A DNA stretch of 64,000 nt, taken from Candidatus Gastranaerophilales bacterium. Lineage in GTDB: Bacteria; Cyanobacteriota; Vampirovibrionia; Gastranaerophilales; Gastranaerophilaceae. Position numbers and translations under genes: made by a program. Where the stretch lies: assembly GCA_944325605.1 (NCBI GenBank), contig CALVAX010000004.1, forward strand, positions 62,001 through 126,000. Reading direction: 5' to 3'. Shown in pieces: positions 1 to 10,712 of the stretch. Within the stretch, counting starts at the first letter, position 1, and each line of letters starts with the position of its first letter. The notes under the pieces were generated by a model. That model worked only from the letters and a program-made list of their open reading frames with translations. It ran no database searches and was not told where the DNA came from.

Positions 1-1
1 A

Positions 2-1801
2 ACAAACGACGCTGCCGCGGCAAAAACTGAAACGACAAATACAGCAGACGAGACCGTAGACTTTAACGACATAACTCCGATTGCAGCTTCAGACTCAACA
101 CCTGCCGCTCAGAAACAAGATATTCCGCAGGAAACTCTAAGCTTTGATGAAATTCCGGCAGATAATACAAAAACAGACGCACAAAATACGCAGGAAATTT
201 CAGATGCTCCTGTTCAGGAACTGGAAGATTTTGACAATCTTTCAATCCCCAATGCCAATAATATATCACAGGGAGCTGCTGACACTGAACTTGCACTTGG
301 AGATGACCTTGTTGATATAAACAACGAATTAACCTCCGAACCTGAAATGACACTGGCAGAACCTTTGCAAGAACTTTCATTTGATGATGAAAGCCTTTCA
401 CTGGAAGAACCTCTTCTTGATGTTTCCGATACGCAGGCGGACACACCGGTTAGCAAATCAACTGCCGGAGCAAACAATACATCAGATCTGGGTGACTTTG
501 AAACTATGCTTCTGGAAGATGCACAAACTCACAATCTGGAAGATACAAACACCAAAACTTCCGCAGAGCAATCCGCCCTGCCTGAAATTTCACAAGAAGA
601 TATGGAGCTTGACAGAATGCTTGCTTCCGAAAATATTACACCGGAAATGACGGCAGACACTTTTGAACTGGAAGCTCTTGTAAGCGATGACAACACCGGC
701 AATAAAGTATTAAATGACACAGTTCCGCCCGCGGAACCGGTTCAGCAAACAGCACCGGATTTAGAAAATGCGGAAGATACAATAACAGACCTGAATCTTG
801 AAGCTGAGGAAATAGAAAAATCAGTTTCAACAGATGATATTGCAGGAATAGGAGAAATATCCGAATTAAATAACAACACAGACATTTCAACCAATGATTT
901 GATATCCCAAATTGATGATCTTCTCGGCACAGAAGAGTCCGCATCCGGCCAGCCGGCGCAATCGCAGGATTCCGACACTGAAGACAAACTTGGTATGCTT
1001 TTCAACACAAATGCAAACGCTAATGCTGAAGATTCCGAAAATGCAGACTTTATTGATGAAGATGAAAACAGTCAATATCCGGGACAAAAATTGCAGCAGC
1101 AGTCATTTGCACCGGAAAAAGGGAAGAAAGCTGTGCTTGCAGCAGCCGCAATTGTAGCTGTACTGGCCATTGCAGGCGGAGCAGGGTTATTCCTGAAGAG
1201 CAAAGGCTCCTCAGATCTTCTGGCTCAAAATCCAATTGAATCTGACACTGCAAATCTTCCGACCCCAGCAGGTGAAGATAATACTAACCTTATGACAAAT
1301 GCACCGGATTCAATACCACCGGCAACTGCACCGGCAACTGCGCAGCAAAAACCGGTCGAACAGGCAAAACAAACAAAACAGCCGAAACAGACAAAAGCTA
1401 ACCAGCAAGCCGCACCAAAACAAACTTCAGCGCAAAAGCCGTCAGGAACTCCGCTCCCGTACATAACAGTCAGAAGCGTTGCTTGGGAAGTTCCGGATTA
1501 TCTGTCATACAGCGATAAAGTAAAAAAATACCTTCAAACAGCCGGCAAAAGTATTAGACTGACACTTTCAAGTGATCTTCTATTAACTAATGAATATGCC
1601 TACTCAAATCAGGTAAAAGTTGAATTGAAACTCAAGAACGACGGAACAATTCAGGATGCACAAATTACAAAATCCAGCGGTTCAAATCAGATAAATGACA
1701 TTGTGTTACGAACTGTTAAAGACACCCTGAAGGTGGTAAAACCAGCACCAGGAGAGATTCCGACACCTGATTTTAAGTTAGGGCTTATCATTAATTTGTA
1801 G
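2..1801 (+). CDS. TonB-like envelope protein, 5' end missing
   Basis: The frame is open from base 2, so the gene starts before the window; 599 residues are visible. About 370 residues are very acidic and low in complexity (Asp, Glu, Ala, Asn, Thr). One membrane helix follows, encoded at about 1122-1200, then a Lys/Gln/Pro/Ala linker (about 1300-1440), then a C-terminal domain of about 115 residues. That last domain has the look of a TonB/TolA C-terminal domain: a strand-rich segment containing KLKNDGTIQDAQITKSSGS and a terminal hydrophobic strand. By analogy it could couple inner membrane and periplasm, but no ExbB/ExbD is nearby. The acidic part would be cytoplasmic and the TonB-like part periplasmic. 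An internal ATG at 347 is in frame, but the upstream codons have the same composition, so it is not the real start. Confidence 0.7.
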   Translation, partial: TNDAAAAKTETTNTADETVDFNDITPIAASDSTPAAQKQDIPQETLSFDEIPADNTKTDAQNTQEISDAPVQELEDFDNLSIPNANNISQGAADTELALGDDLVDINNELTSEPEMTLAEPLQELSFDDESLSLEEPLLDVSDTQADTPVSKSTAGANNTSDLGDFETMLLEDAQTHNLEDTNTKTSAEQSALPEISQEDMELDRMLASENITPEMTADTFELEALVSDDNTGNKVLNDTVPPAEPVQQTAPDLENAEDTITDLNLEAEEIEKSVSTDDIAGIGEISELNNNTDISTNDLISQIDDLLGTEESASGQPAQSQDSDTEDKLGMLFNTNANANAEDSENADFIDEDENSQYPGQKLQQQSFAPEKGKKAVLAAAAIVAVLAIAGGAGLFLKSKGSSDLLAQNPIESDTANLPTPAGEDNTNLMTNAPDSIPPATAPATAQQKPVEQAKQTKQPKQTKANQQAAPKQTSAQKPSGTPLPYITVRSVAWEVPDYLSYSDKVKKYLQTAGKSIRLTLSSDLLLTNEYAYSNQVKVELKLKNDGTIQDAQITKSSGSNQINDIVLRTVKDTLKVVKPAPGEIPTPDFKLGLIINL

Positions 1802-1813
1802 TTATGTTATAAT
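1785..1813 (+). promoter_or_regulatory. Promoter for the sigma-like gene
   Basis: TTATCA (1785-1790), a 17-bp spacer and a perfect TATAAT (1808-1813) straddle the stop codon of the upstream gene. The expected transcription start is near 1820, just before the Shine-Dalgarno of the next gene. Confidence 0.45.
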
Positions 1814-1841
1814 ACCATTAGTTATAAAAGGATTATTGTTA

Positions 1842-2405
1842 GTGGAATTTACACAAGATAAAATAGACTTAATAGAGAGAATAATTAAAAACGACCGGAA
1901 ATTTGCAAATAATGAAGATTTATATGATGATTTCTTCAACGAAACCTGCAAAAGATCCGTCAATATTGTTAAAACAATAACTTCAGACGCAACATTGGAG
2001 GCATATTTAAAGAAAATTGCCACAACATCAATCCTTAATGTATTGAAGGATTCCGGCAGACTACGCCGAACCAGAGAAGGATTTACGCCAACAGGAGAAA
2101 TATCTCTTGATGAGCATACAGATTCAAACAACTATGCAAATGCAAGGATTGTATATGAACCTGTAGATACTGACAATACACCGGAAGATGAACTCGTCAG
2201 AAAAGAGATTTTACAGCATGTTATGAATTCGCTGGAAAAAATAGATAAGGAAACTCCGGACAAAAACTATTTACAAATCTTTAAATTGCGTTATGATAAT
2301 GGTATGACACAAAAAGAGATTGCTGAAGAATTAAATCTCTCCCAGTCAGAAATCTCTAAACGTTTGTTCAAAATGATGGAAAAGATTAAACAAGCGTTCA
2401 ATTAA
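1842..2405 (+). CDS. Small sigma-70-family-like factor
   Basis: This is a 187-residue protein. Its C-terminal 60 residues form a sigma region 4-type helix-turn-helix, with FKLRYDNGMTQKEIAEELNL followed by a recognition helix and a basic tail. The N-terminal half is helical and could act as region 2, but I do not see a canonical region 2 signature. The GTG at 1842 lies 9 nt after AAAAGGA, which is better than the TTG at 1836. It is followed 15 bp later by the zinc-ribbon/AAA/TPR gene, so the two probably form an operon. It may be a divergent alternative sigma factor or a stand-alone region 4-like regulator. Confidence 0.65.
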   Translation: MEFTQDKIDLIERIIKNDRKFANNEDLYDDFFNETCKRSVNIVKTITSDATLEAYLKKIATTSILNVLKDSGRLRRTREGFTPTGEISLDEHTDSNNYANARIVYEPVDTDNTPEDELVRKEILQHVMNSLEKIDKETPDKNYLQIFKLRYDNGMTQKEIAEELNLSQSEISKRLFKMMEKIKQAFN

Positions 2406-2420
2406 TCAGGATTGAATAGA

Positions 2421-5402
2421 ATGAAATGTCCTATTTGCAAAAAAACTATTCCGGACGACGCACTAAAGTGTCCTTATTGCAAGACAAGAACCGGTTTAGT
2501 TTGTAAAAATTGCAACACTGTTAATACCATTTTTGATTTAGTTTGTAAAAATTGCGGCCAAGAAATTTTAAAAATTTGCCCGCAATGTAAAAGTGTAAAT
2601 TTTCCAAACGCACTCAACTGCCGGAAATGCAAATATCCTTTCCCTCAAAAGGAAGACCCGAAAGATAACAAGCCAAATCTTTTTGAATTTGCGACACAAA
2701 ATCTTGTTGCGCAGCAGAGTGCCAAAAATATTCTCGTAAAAAGTATTCAGTCAGAAGACAAAAAAATATTTTCTCTAAGCGGTGCCAAAGGTACAGGAAA
2801 AACTCTTGTCATTTCTCATGTTATTCAGGAGCTTAGCGAAAACAATTATGTATGGTTTTACGGAAATTGTACGCCTATAACACAACTAACACCCGGCGGC
2901 CTGCTGCAGGATATAATTATGAACCTTTTCAATCTGCCGAACTTCTGCATAAATAATAACAAGTTCAGAAAAGACGCCACAAAATACTTCCAGAATGAAT
3001 TTCCGTATCTTGAACCCTCTGAAGTCGGGGATTTGCTGAACTTCTTATATCCGACAAAAAACGGAACTTTTGAAACAATGTTTGCCGGCAAAACAAGACA
3101 TTTAGAACTCTTAACAAAAATTTTTGATAAAATCATCCAATACAGCCGTTTTGTAATTGTCGTTAATAATTTTGAATACATTGACGGTTTTTCTTATGAA
3201 TTTTTGAATAATTACATCAAAAAAGATGACGTATTCGGTGATTTGAAACTTTTGATAGTATACAACGAACATAAACCGGCAAAAGGCTTTTTCTATTTTC
3301 CGGAGAACAAAGCGGAAGGAATATTCACAGATGTTTATCTTGCGCCTCTTGATGCAAAACAAATGTTTATATTTGCAGACACAAAAGAAGCCGAAGACGG
3401 GTTCCCTAAAATTGATGACACAACAAAACGCAAGATATTCCTGCAAAGCAACGGCAACCCAGCGTATTTAGAACAAGTCCTTGAACTTTACAAAGAAGAA
3501 CTTTCAAAAGTAAAAACCCAGGGGTTTGTCATTCCCCAGACATATACAAACATCCTCGAAAGACGCCTTTCTGTTCTAAAAAAACACAACCTGAGAGCTT
3601 ATGTTACTCTCATGGGCTGCGCAATGATAGGCGACAAAATCAATCTGAACCTTATTAAACAAATATTCCAGTACAGAGATGAAGATTTTAGCGATGTGAT
3701 AGCCTATCTTCAGCAGAGAAACTACATTGAACCAATGAACGATATTTATTATCGTTTCAAGAGTCTGTACCTGTGGGAAACTATTGTCAAAATTGTTAAA
3801 ACTGATGATAAGTATGAAGATATTAATAAACAAATTTTCACATCAATAACAGGATTTACAATGAATTCAACGGCAATTCTCGGGATTATTGCACAAAACC
3901 TCAGACACCCCAAGCTTGCACTTGATATCTGGACAAAAAACACAAGACTTGCCTCATACATAGGCGACACTAATTTGTATGCAATTTCTCAAAAGCAGTG
4001 CCTTGCGCTTATCAACGAACTTGATGACACTGCAACGCTTAAAATCAGATACAATATTTGCGAAAGACTCGGCAAACTTCTTGCGGATTTCACACCTAAA
4101 GAAGCTATGGATTATCTGCCGGATGCAATTTCAAATGCCAGAAATCTCGGTGATACCCCCAGAGAAATCGAACTTCTTGGCTATATGGCAAGCTGCTGCA
4201 GAAAAACAGGAACATATTTCGGCGAAGTTGAATGCACTGACGCTGTATTAGAAAAAATGGATCCGGAAAATAAACTTGAAATTGCTCTTGTCAGATCAAC
4301 AAAATTAAATGCACTTCTTAATATCGGCAACTGCGGACAGATAATAAATCTTATTGATAACGATATCATGCCTGCATTTGACGAATTTTTGAGCAAAAAC
4401 GAACCGCATCCGACAATTCCGATGGATATAATTGCCGAAACCTGGATTAAGACCTATCTGGTTCTTGCTAATGCGCTTGTAATTCAGGGAAACAACAGGT
4501 GTTTTGAAATCCTGACAATTCTGTTTGATATCTTGGAAAGAAATCACGTAGAAGATACCAATCTTATTTGCAAAGCACATCTTGCACTTGCCTTTGCAAA
4601 TACAATGAAAGGAGATATACCGGAATCCGAAAAAATTCTTGAAGAAATCCAAAAAACTTACCAGTCAAAATCAATGGATTCTGAAAGTGTAATCAGATGG
4701 AATTTCATAAACATAATCAACAATTTCTTAAGAAAAAGATACAACGGGCTGCAGGAAGACCTGTTTCAGGTTGTAACTTTTGCAAATAACAACGGTGACA
4801 ACTTCACCAAAAACATGCTTAAAACCATGCTCGGGATTATTTTTAGAAATAATGATCAGACAAATCAAGCTATGGATATTTATAATGATCAAATTTCTTA
4901 TTTCTCAAAAGAGAAAATGGCTCTCGGTGCGCTTTTAACATGGTATTTGATAGCAGATGCCACAATAATTACTGAAGGTCCCCAGCAGGCGCTTGATATT
5001 GCATCTCAGGCACTTGACGTTGCACAGAACCCGAAAATCAACAACCATTTCTTTGCAATCCTTCTCTTGTCTGTGATGGCAAAAGCGACACTGGCACTTT
5101 CGGATTTTGAAAGCACAAAAATCCACCTTGAAAATGCAATCATTACCGCACGCCAGTATGGATTAAATGATATACTTTCAAGGCTTTACCTGCAGTATGG
5201 AAGATACTTTCAGGAACTCGGGCTTATTAAATCGGGGCGCCAGAAAGATTACCTTGCCGCAGCGGCAAAAGTGTACGAAAAAGCATCAAGCATAGTCAAA
5301 ACAACTAAAAACAACAGCGTTCATCAGGAAATTCAAAAAGCAAAAGCTGTTTTAAAAACTTTCTGCCACCTGAACAAAATTCCGATTGAAATTAAGAAAT
5401 AA
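2421..5402 (+). CDS. Zinc-ribbon / AAA ATPase / TPR signalling protein
   Basis: This 993-residue protein has three parts. The N-terminal 75 residues hold about four CxxC pairs, that is two or three zinc ribbons. Next is a P-loop ATPase with Walker A GAKGTGKT (about residues 123-130) and a degenerate Walker B (VIVVNNFEYID). The long remainder is all-helical and reads as TPR-like repeats. This layout resembles STAND-type ATPases, in which the helical repeats sense a signal and nucleotide binding drives a switch; the family assignment is by architecture only. The start was set at ATG 2421, 10 nt after AGGA; the TTG at 2412 is too close to that site. It follows the sigma-like gene and may share its transcript. 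Confidence 0.65.
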   Translation: MKCPICKKTIPDDALKCPYCKTRTGLVCKNCNTVNTIFDLVCKNCGQEILKICPQCKSVNFPNALNCRKCKYPFPQKEDPKDNKPNLFEFATQNLVAQQSAKNILVKSIQSEDKKIFSLSGAKGTGKTLVISHVIQELSENNYVWFYGNCTPITQLTPGGLLQDIIMNLFNLPNFCINNNKFRKDATKYFQNEFPYLEPSEVGDLLNFLYPTKNGTFETMFAGKTRHLELLTKIFDKIIQYSRFVIVVNNFEYIDGFSYEFLNNYIKKDDVFGDLKLLIVYNEHKPAKGFFYFPENKAEGIFTDVYLAPLDAKQMFIFADTKEAEDGFPKIDDTTKRKIFLQSNGNPAYLEQVLELYKEELSKVKTQGFVIPQTYTNILERRLSVLKKHNLRAYVTLMGCAMIGDKINLNLIKQIFQYRDEDFSDVIAYLQQRNYIEPMNDIYYRFKSLYLWETIVKIVKTDDKYEDINKQIFTSITGFTMNSTAILGIIAQNLRHPKLALDIWTKNTRLASYIGDTNLYAISQKQCLALINELDDTATLKIRYNICERLGKLLADFTPKEAMDYLPDAISNARNLGDTPREIELLGYMASCCRKTGTYFGEVECTDAVLEKMDPENKLEIALVRSTKLNALLNIGNCGQIINLIDNDIMPAFDEFLSKNEPHPTIPMDIIAETWIKTYLVLANALVIQGNNRCFEILTILFDILERNHVEDTNLICKAHLALAFANTMKGDIPESEKILEEIQKTYQSKSMDSESVIRWNFINIINNFLRKRYNGLQEDLFQVVTFANNNGDNFTKNMLKTMLGIIFRNNDQTNQAMDIYNDQISYFSKEKMALGALLTWYLIADATIITEGPQQALDIASQALDVAQNPKINNHFFAILLLSVMAKATLALSDFESTKIHLENAIITARQYGLNDILSRLYLQYGRYFQELGLIKSGRQKDYLAAAAKVYEKASSIVKTTKNNSVHQEIQKAKAVLKTFCHLNKIPIEIKK

Positions 5403-5570
5403 CGATATTTTTTAAACCTTTACTTGATAAAGCAATGTTTTTGTCATATTATTTTTAAAGAGGTTCTTAATCTTTTGTGACACTTGGACAGCCAGAATTG
5501 CAAACAAGATACATAAGCCGGAGAATCTCACTATAATAGGCTTAGAAAACAATAGCTTTAAGGAGAAAAT

Positions 5571-7034
5571 ATGAACGAGGTTTTAAAAAAATCAGCAGCC
5601 GAACAGAGTAAAGCTTTAAAAAATAAAGAAATTTCAGCCGTTGAATTGACCAGCGCTGCATTTAAAAGAATAGAAGAACTGGACGAAAAACTCGGTGCAT
5701 TCAATTCTTTGACAAAAGAATCCGCACTTGAAACGGCAAAAAAAGTTGACGAAAAAATTGCAAAAGGAGAAGACCTTCCGCTTCTTGCCGGAATTCCTCT
5801 TGCCCTGAAAGATAATATGAATATGAAGGGTTCAAAAACAACCGCATCAAGCAAAATTCTTGAAAACTTTGTATCGCCTTTCAATGCAACAGTTACGGAA
5901 AAACTTATAAACAACCTTGTTCCAATTGTCGGAAAAGCCAATTTGGATGAATTTGCGATGGGTTCTTCAAACGAAAACTCGGCATTCAAAAAAGTTCACA
6001 ACCCGTGGGACTTAAATAAAGTTCCGGGAGGATCGTCAGGCGGGTCAGCAGCAAGTGTTTCAGCCTGTGAAGCTACTCTTGCACTCGGTTCTGACACAGG
6101 CGGTTCAATCAGACTTCCGGCATCTTTCTGCGGAATTGTCGGGATGAAGCCGACTTACGGAAGAGTTTCAAGATACGGACTTATCGCTTTTGCATCATCT
6201 CTCGACCAGATAGGCCCGTTTGCAAGAACGGTTGAAGATGCCGCAAATCTTCTTGAAGTGATCTCAGGTCATGACACCAAAGACAGTACTTCGCTTAACC
6301 TTCCCGTAGAACACTATGCAGAAGACCTGAATAAAGATATCAAAGGTATGAAAGTCGGAGTTATTAAAGAATTAATGTCAGAAGGACTTTCAGATGATGT
6401 TCAAAAAGCTATGCAGAAAGCGATTGAAGATTACAAAAAACTCGGCGCAGAAATCGTTGAAATTTCTCTTCCGCGACTTAAATATTCAATCGGTATTTAT
6501 TATATTTTAGCAACAGCGGAATGCTCATCAAACCTTGCAAGATTTGACGGTGTAAAATACGGCTACAGAACACCTGATGCCAAAAATCTTCTGGAAATGT
6601 ACACCAAAACAAGAGCAGAAGGTTTCGGGCCGGAAGTCAAACGCCGTATAATGCTTGGGACTTATGCATTATCTTCAGGCTATTATGACGCTTATTATAA
6701 AAAAGCACAGCAGATGAGAGCACTGGTCACTCAGGACTTTATTGAAGCATTCAAAAAAGCCGACATTCTCATCTCTCCAACCTGCCCGAATACAGCATTT
6801 GAACTCGGCGCAAAATCAAGCGATCCGCTTGCAATGTATTTGACTGATATTGCGACAATTTCCGCGAACCTTGCAGGAATCCCCGGGATGAGTATTCCTG
6901 CAGGATTTGACAAAGACGGCATGCCGATAGGACTTCAAATTCTTGCTCCCCAATTGCAGGAAAAGAAACTATTTAATGCAGCGCATAAATTTGAACGGAA
7001 TAACGATTATTATTTGCAGCTTGCAAAAATATAA
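5571..7034 (+). CDS. gatA: Asp-tRNA(Asn)/Glu-tRNA(Gln) amidotransferase subunit A
   Basis: GatA hydrolyses glutamine and passes ammonia to GatB, which amidates misacylated Glu-tRNA(Gln) or Asp-tRNA(Asn) in the cytoplasm. The 487-residue length is normal for the family. The amidase-signature triad is visible: Lys80 in ALKDNMNMKG, the cis-Ser155 in GGSSGGSA, and Ser179 in GSDTGGSIRLP. A strong Shine-Dalgarno (TAAGGAG) precedes the ATG. A TATAAT at 5532-5537 is a likely -10 box. gatB and gatC are not adjacent, so the complex is encoded at separate loci. Confidence 0.97.
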   Translation: MNEVLKKSAAEQSKALKNKEISAVELTSAAFKRIEELDEKLGAFNSLTKESALETAKKVDEKIAKGEDLPLLAGIPLALKDNMNMKGSKTTASSKILENFVSPFNATVTEKLINNLVPIVGKANLDEFAMGSSNENSAFKKVHNPWDLNKVPGGSSGGSAASVSACEATLALGSDTGGSIRLPASFCGIVGMKPTYGRVSRYGLIAFASSLDQIGPFARTVEDAANLLEVISGHDTKDSTSLNLPVEHYAEDLNKDIKGMKVGVIKELMSEGLSDDVQKAMQKAIEDYKKLGAEIVEISLPRLKYSIGIYYILATAECSSNLARFDGVKYGYRTPDAKNLLEMYTKTRAEGFGPEVKRRIMLGTYALSSGYYDAYYKKAQQMRALVTQDFIEAFKKADILISPTCPNTAFELGAKSSDPLAMYLTDIATISANLAGIPGMSIPAGFDKDGMPIGLQILAPQLQEKKLFNAAHKFERNNDYYLQLAKI

Positions 7035-7040
7035 ATTTTA

Positions 7041-7069
7041 AGGCGGGTTAAAACCCGCCTTATTTTTTA
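7041..7069 (+). terminator. Terminator of gatA
   Basis: The stem AGGCGGGTT/AACCCGCCT is followed by TATTTTTT, right after the gatA stop. Confidence 0.9.
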
Positions 7070-7100
7070 AAACTTTAAAACTGCTGCCAAATCTCAAATT

Positions 7101-7718
7101 TTATATTGAAACAAGATTTCTGAAAAAATTCACAATTGCGGTTGCAATACCTATCACAATAATAACCAATATTAACAAATACCAGATATAATCAGGCACG
7201 CCTTCATTTAAAAGTTCTTCATTTTGAATTCTGCAAGGTTTGCCAAGTCCTCTGATTACTTCAACTAATCTAAAAACATCTTTTCTGAACTGCATTGGAA
7301 CAACGGTATTTGTTTTGGTTTCCAGCCTGAAAATAACTTCGCAGTTTACAATGCTTGTATATTGCGCTCCCAGACCCAAAAGCCAGAACAATCTCGGTCT
7401 TTCATCAACTTCAATTCTTACACGTTCTATATTATCTATTTTTAACTTTACCCTGTCATCAAAAATTATAAGACCAGCGTTTGTATCAACGACCATTTTT
7501 TGAAATCCGCCCATGTCCCACTCTCTGATGGTTGGCTTATACAAAAAAATATTATACAAAACCAGAATAAAAAACGGAATAAAAACAAACGTATCGGTAT
7601 GGTAAACAAACAACGCTGTTGCCGCCCATATAAAAGATGCAGCTATAATCCAGTCCATTAATCTTTCGCTATACAATAACGACGATTTTATTTGTGTATA
7701 AAATACGTGTCGTGCCAT
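7101..7718 (-). CDS. Membrane protein with a PH-like domain
   Basis: This 205-residue protein has two membrane helices near the N terminus (SFIWAATALFVYH and FVFIPFFILVLYNIFLY regions). A soluble beta-rich middle of about 110 residues follows, then one C-terminal helix (WYLLILVIIVIGIATAIV). The middle part resembles bacterial PH-like (bPH) domains found between membrane helices, though no specific family is certain. The ATG at 7718 sits 7 nt after a good promoter -10 box and has no Shine-Dalgarno, suggesting a leaderless mRNA. A longer TTG start at 7775 would lie inside a palindrome and upstream of the promoter, so it was rejected. The substrate or partner is unknown. Confidence 0.6.
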   Translation of the reverse strand: MARHVFYTQIKSSLLYSERLMDWIIAASFIWAATALFVYHTDTFVFIPFFILVLYNIFLYKPTIREWDMGGFQKMVVDTNAGLIIFDDRVKLKIDNIERVRIEVDERPRLFWLLGLGAQYTSIVNCEVIFRLETKTNTVVPMQFRKDVFRLVEVIRGLGKPCRIQNEELLNEGVPDYIWYLLILVIIVIGIATAIVNFFRNLVSI

Positions 7719-7725
7719 AAATAAT

Positions 7726-7754
7726 AGCATAGCGACTTTCTTTGAAAATGTCAA
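7726..7754 (-). promoter_or_regulatory. Promoter of the PH-like membrane gene
   Basis: On the minus strand there is a perfect TTGACA (7754-7749), a 17-bp spacer and TATGCT (7731-7726), then 7 nt to the ATG at 7718. The -35 box overlaps the edge of a 36-bp perfect palindrome, so access may be controlled by a dimeric regulator. Confidence 0.6.
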
Positions 7755-7788
7755 CAAGCTTTTGATTGTTAACAATCAAAAGCTTGTT
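7753..7788. repeat. 36-bp perfect palindrome (operator or hairpin)
   Basis: The half-site AACAAGCTTTTGATTGTT is followed directly by its exact reverse complement, with GTTAAC at the centre and no loop. It lies between the stop of the LysM-like gene and the -35 box of the membrane-protein gene, both on the minus strand. On the plus strand it is followed by TTAC rather than a long T run, so it is a weak terminator; an operator is at least as likely. Confidence 0.7.
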
Positions 7789-7817
7789 TTACACACGTAA
7801 GGAGAAGAATTTGAAAT

Positions 7818-8117
7818 CTATACAGCATTTAATCTGAAATTTCTGATATCAACATTTTTTTCGAAATCCAGCTTAAATTCTTTATTTCCGAGTTTGATAG
7901 TCTGCGGAAGCTTCATAATATCCGGCTGAATAATCAATGAGAAGGTATTTATACCGTTAAATTCTTTCAGGTCTTTTACAATTGCTTTTGCTTCTTCGCT
8001 GTCAGCGCCGTATTTTGCAGAAACAATACTGTACCAGTATTCACCGCTTTTAGGTTCATATTCTTCATACCTGTCGGACAAAATTACTTTTGTGTCATCT
8101 TTCTTTAAATCTGCCAT
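7818..8117 (-). CDS. Small LysM-like protein
   Basis: This 99-residue protein has no signal peptide. The stretch around GEYWYSIVSAKYG, an internal helix containing VKDLKEFNGI, and the ending IIQPDIMKLPQTIKL follow the LysM pattern (a short repeat ending in a Pro-x-x-Leu-Pro motif). The match is divergent, with an insertion in the middle. LysM domains bind peptidoglycan or chitin, but without an export signal this one may have another role. It has a good Shine-Dalgarno (AAGGAG). Confidence 0.55.
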   Translation of the reverse strand: MADLKKDDTKVILSDRYEEYEPKSGEYWYSIVSAKYGADSEEAKAIVKDLKEFNGINTFSLIIQPDIMKLPQTIKLGNKEFKLDFEKNVDIRNFRLNAV

Positions 8118-8194
8118 ATCATACTCCTTAACTATTTGGGGTCAAATTAATTTATAATATGCCACGGTCTGAATAAAATATAACATGTGTAATT

Positions 8195-8383
8195 TTAAGT
8201 TTTGACAGTAAAACCTTTTTCTTCAGGCGGAACATCTTCTGCTGCGGATGTCCTGAAACCAAATCCGAATAATGAAAATTTCGGTTTTCGCTCTGCCTGA
8301 GCAGGCTCGGTATTTGAATTTCTTGCTTCTGCCAGTTTGTTAAGATCTGCAAGTGCCCTTAATGCGCTAATATTTGATGACAT
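8195..8383 (-). CDS. Small hypothetical protein (62 aa)
   Basis: GAGGAG lies 8 nt before the ATG at 8383, giving a 62-residue protein that begins MSSNISALRALADL. It has a helical Ala/Leu-rich start, a KPKFSLFGFGFR motif in the middle and an acidic C-terminus. A longer ORF would start at 8467, but that start has no ribosome site. I do not recognise a family. It sits between dnaK and the LysM-like gene on the same strand and may be cotranscribed with neither, since dnaK ends in its own terminator. Confidence 0.5.
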   Translation of the reverse strand: MSSNISALRALADLNKLAEARNSNTEPAQAERKPKFSLFGFGFRTSAAEDVPPEEKGFTVKT

Positions 8384-8496
8384 GTCCGACTCCTCTCTTT
8401 GAACCTTTTGTGCAACCATTTTACTTATATTTAATATAAAAATTCCTGCGAGGCTAAATTTCGGCATGCCGTTATATTGTTACATTGCGTAACAAA

Positions 8497-8521
8497 AGGC
8501 GAAGCCTGATGGCTTCGCCTA
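8497..8521 (-). terminator. Terminator of dnaK
   Basis: On the minus strand the hairpin AGGCGAAGCC-atca-GGCTTCGCCT is followed by TTTGTT, 34 bases after the dnaK stop. Confidence 0.85.
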
Positions 8522-8554
8522 ATTTGAGCAAATAAGTATGAAATTAAATTTATT

Positions 8555-10399
<1,845 letters not shown>

Positions 10400-10650
10400 T
10401 TATAATCTCCTTTACAAGTTAATTACTCATTTCCTTATAATCCTGTTATAACATCATTTTTCTCATAACCTTAAAAAATAAACAAAAAATTAATATTTCC
10501 GCCTGCAAATCCTGTAACATTCTAAATGATATAATTTATGCCATTAAGTTTGATTTAACGCCGGCTTAGCAATTTAGAATTTGATGTCGTTTAACAATTG
10601 TTACAGATATTATTGCGACAAAACCAAAAGAGCGTTAGTTCTACAAAGAT

Positions 10651-10683
10651 TAAAGGAGCCTTTCAAAATAAAAGGCTCCTTTA
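10651..10683 (-). terminator. Bidirectional-type terminator after thrC
   Basis: The 13-bp stem TAAAGGAGCCTTT/AAAGGCTCCTTTA sits 30 bases beyond the thrC stop. On the minus strand it is followed by ATCTTTG, on the plus strand by AATACTTTTTCTTTTT. The T-run is better on the plus strand, yet the only neighbouring gene ending here is thrC. The rest of 10397-10712 holds the dnaK promoter region and no other gene that I can see. Confidence 0.7.
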
Positions 10684-10712
10684 AATACTTTTTCTTTTTA
10701 AATTATTTTGGC

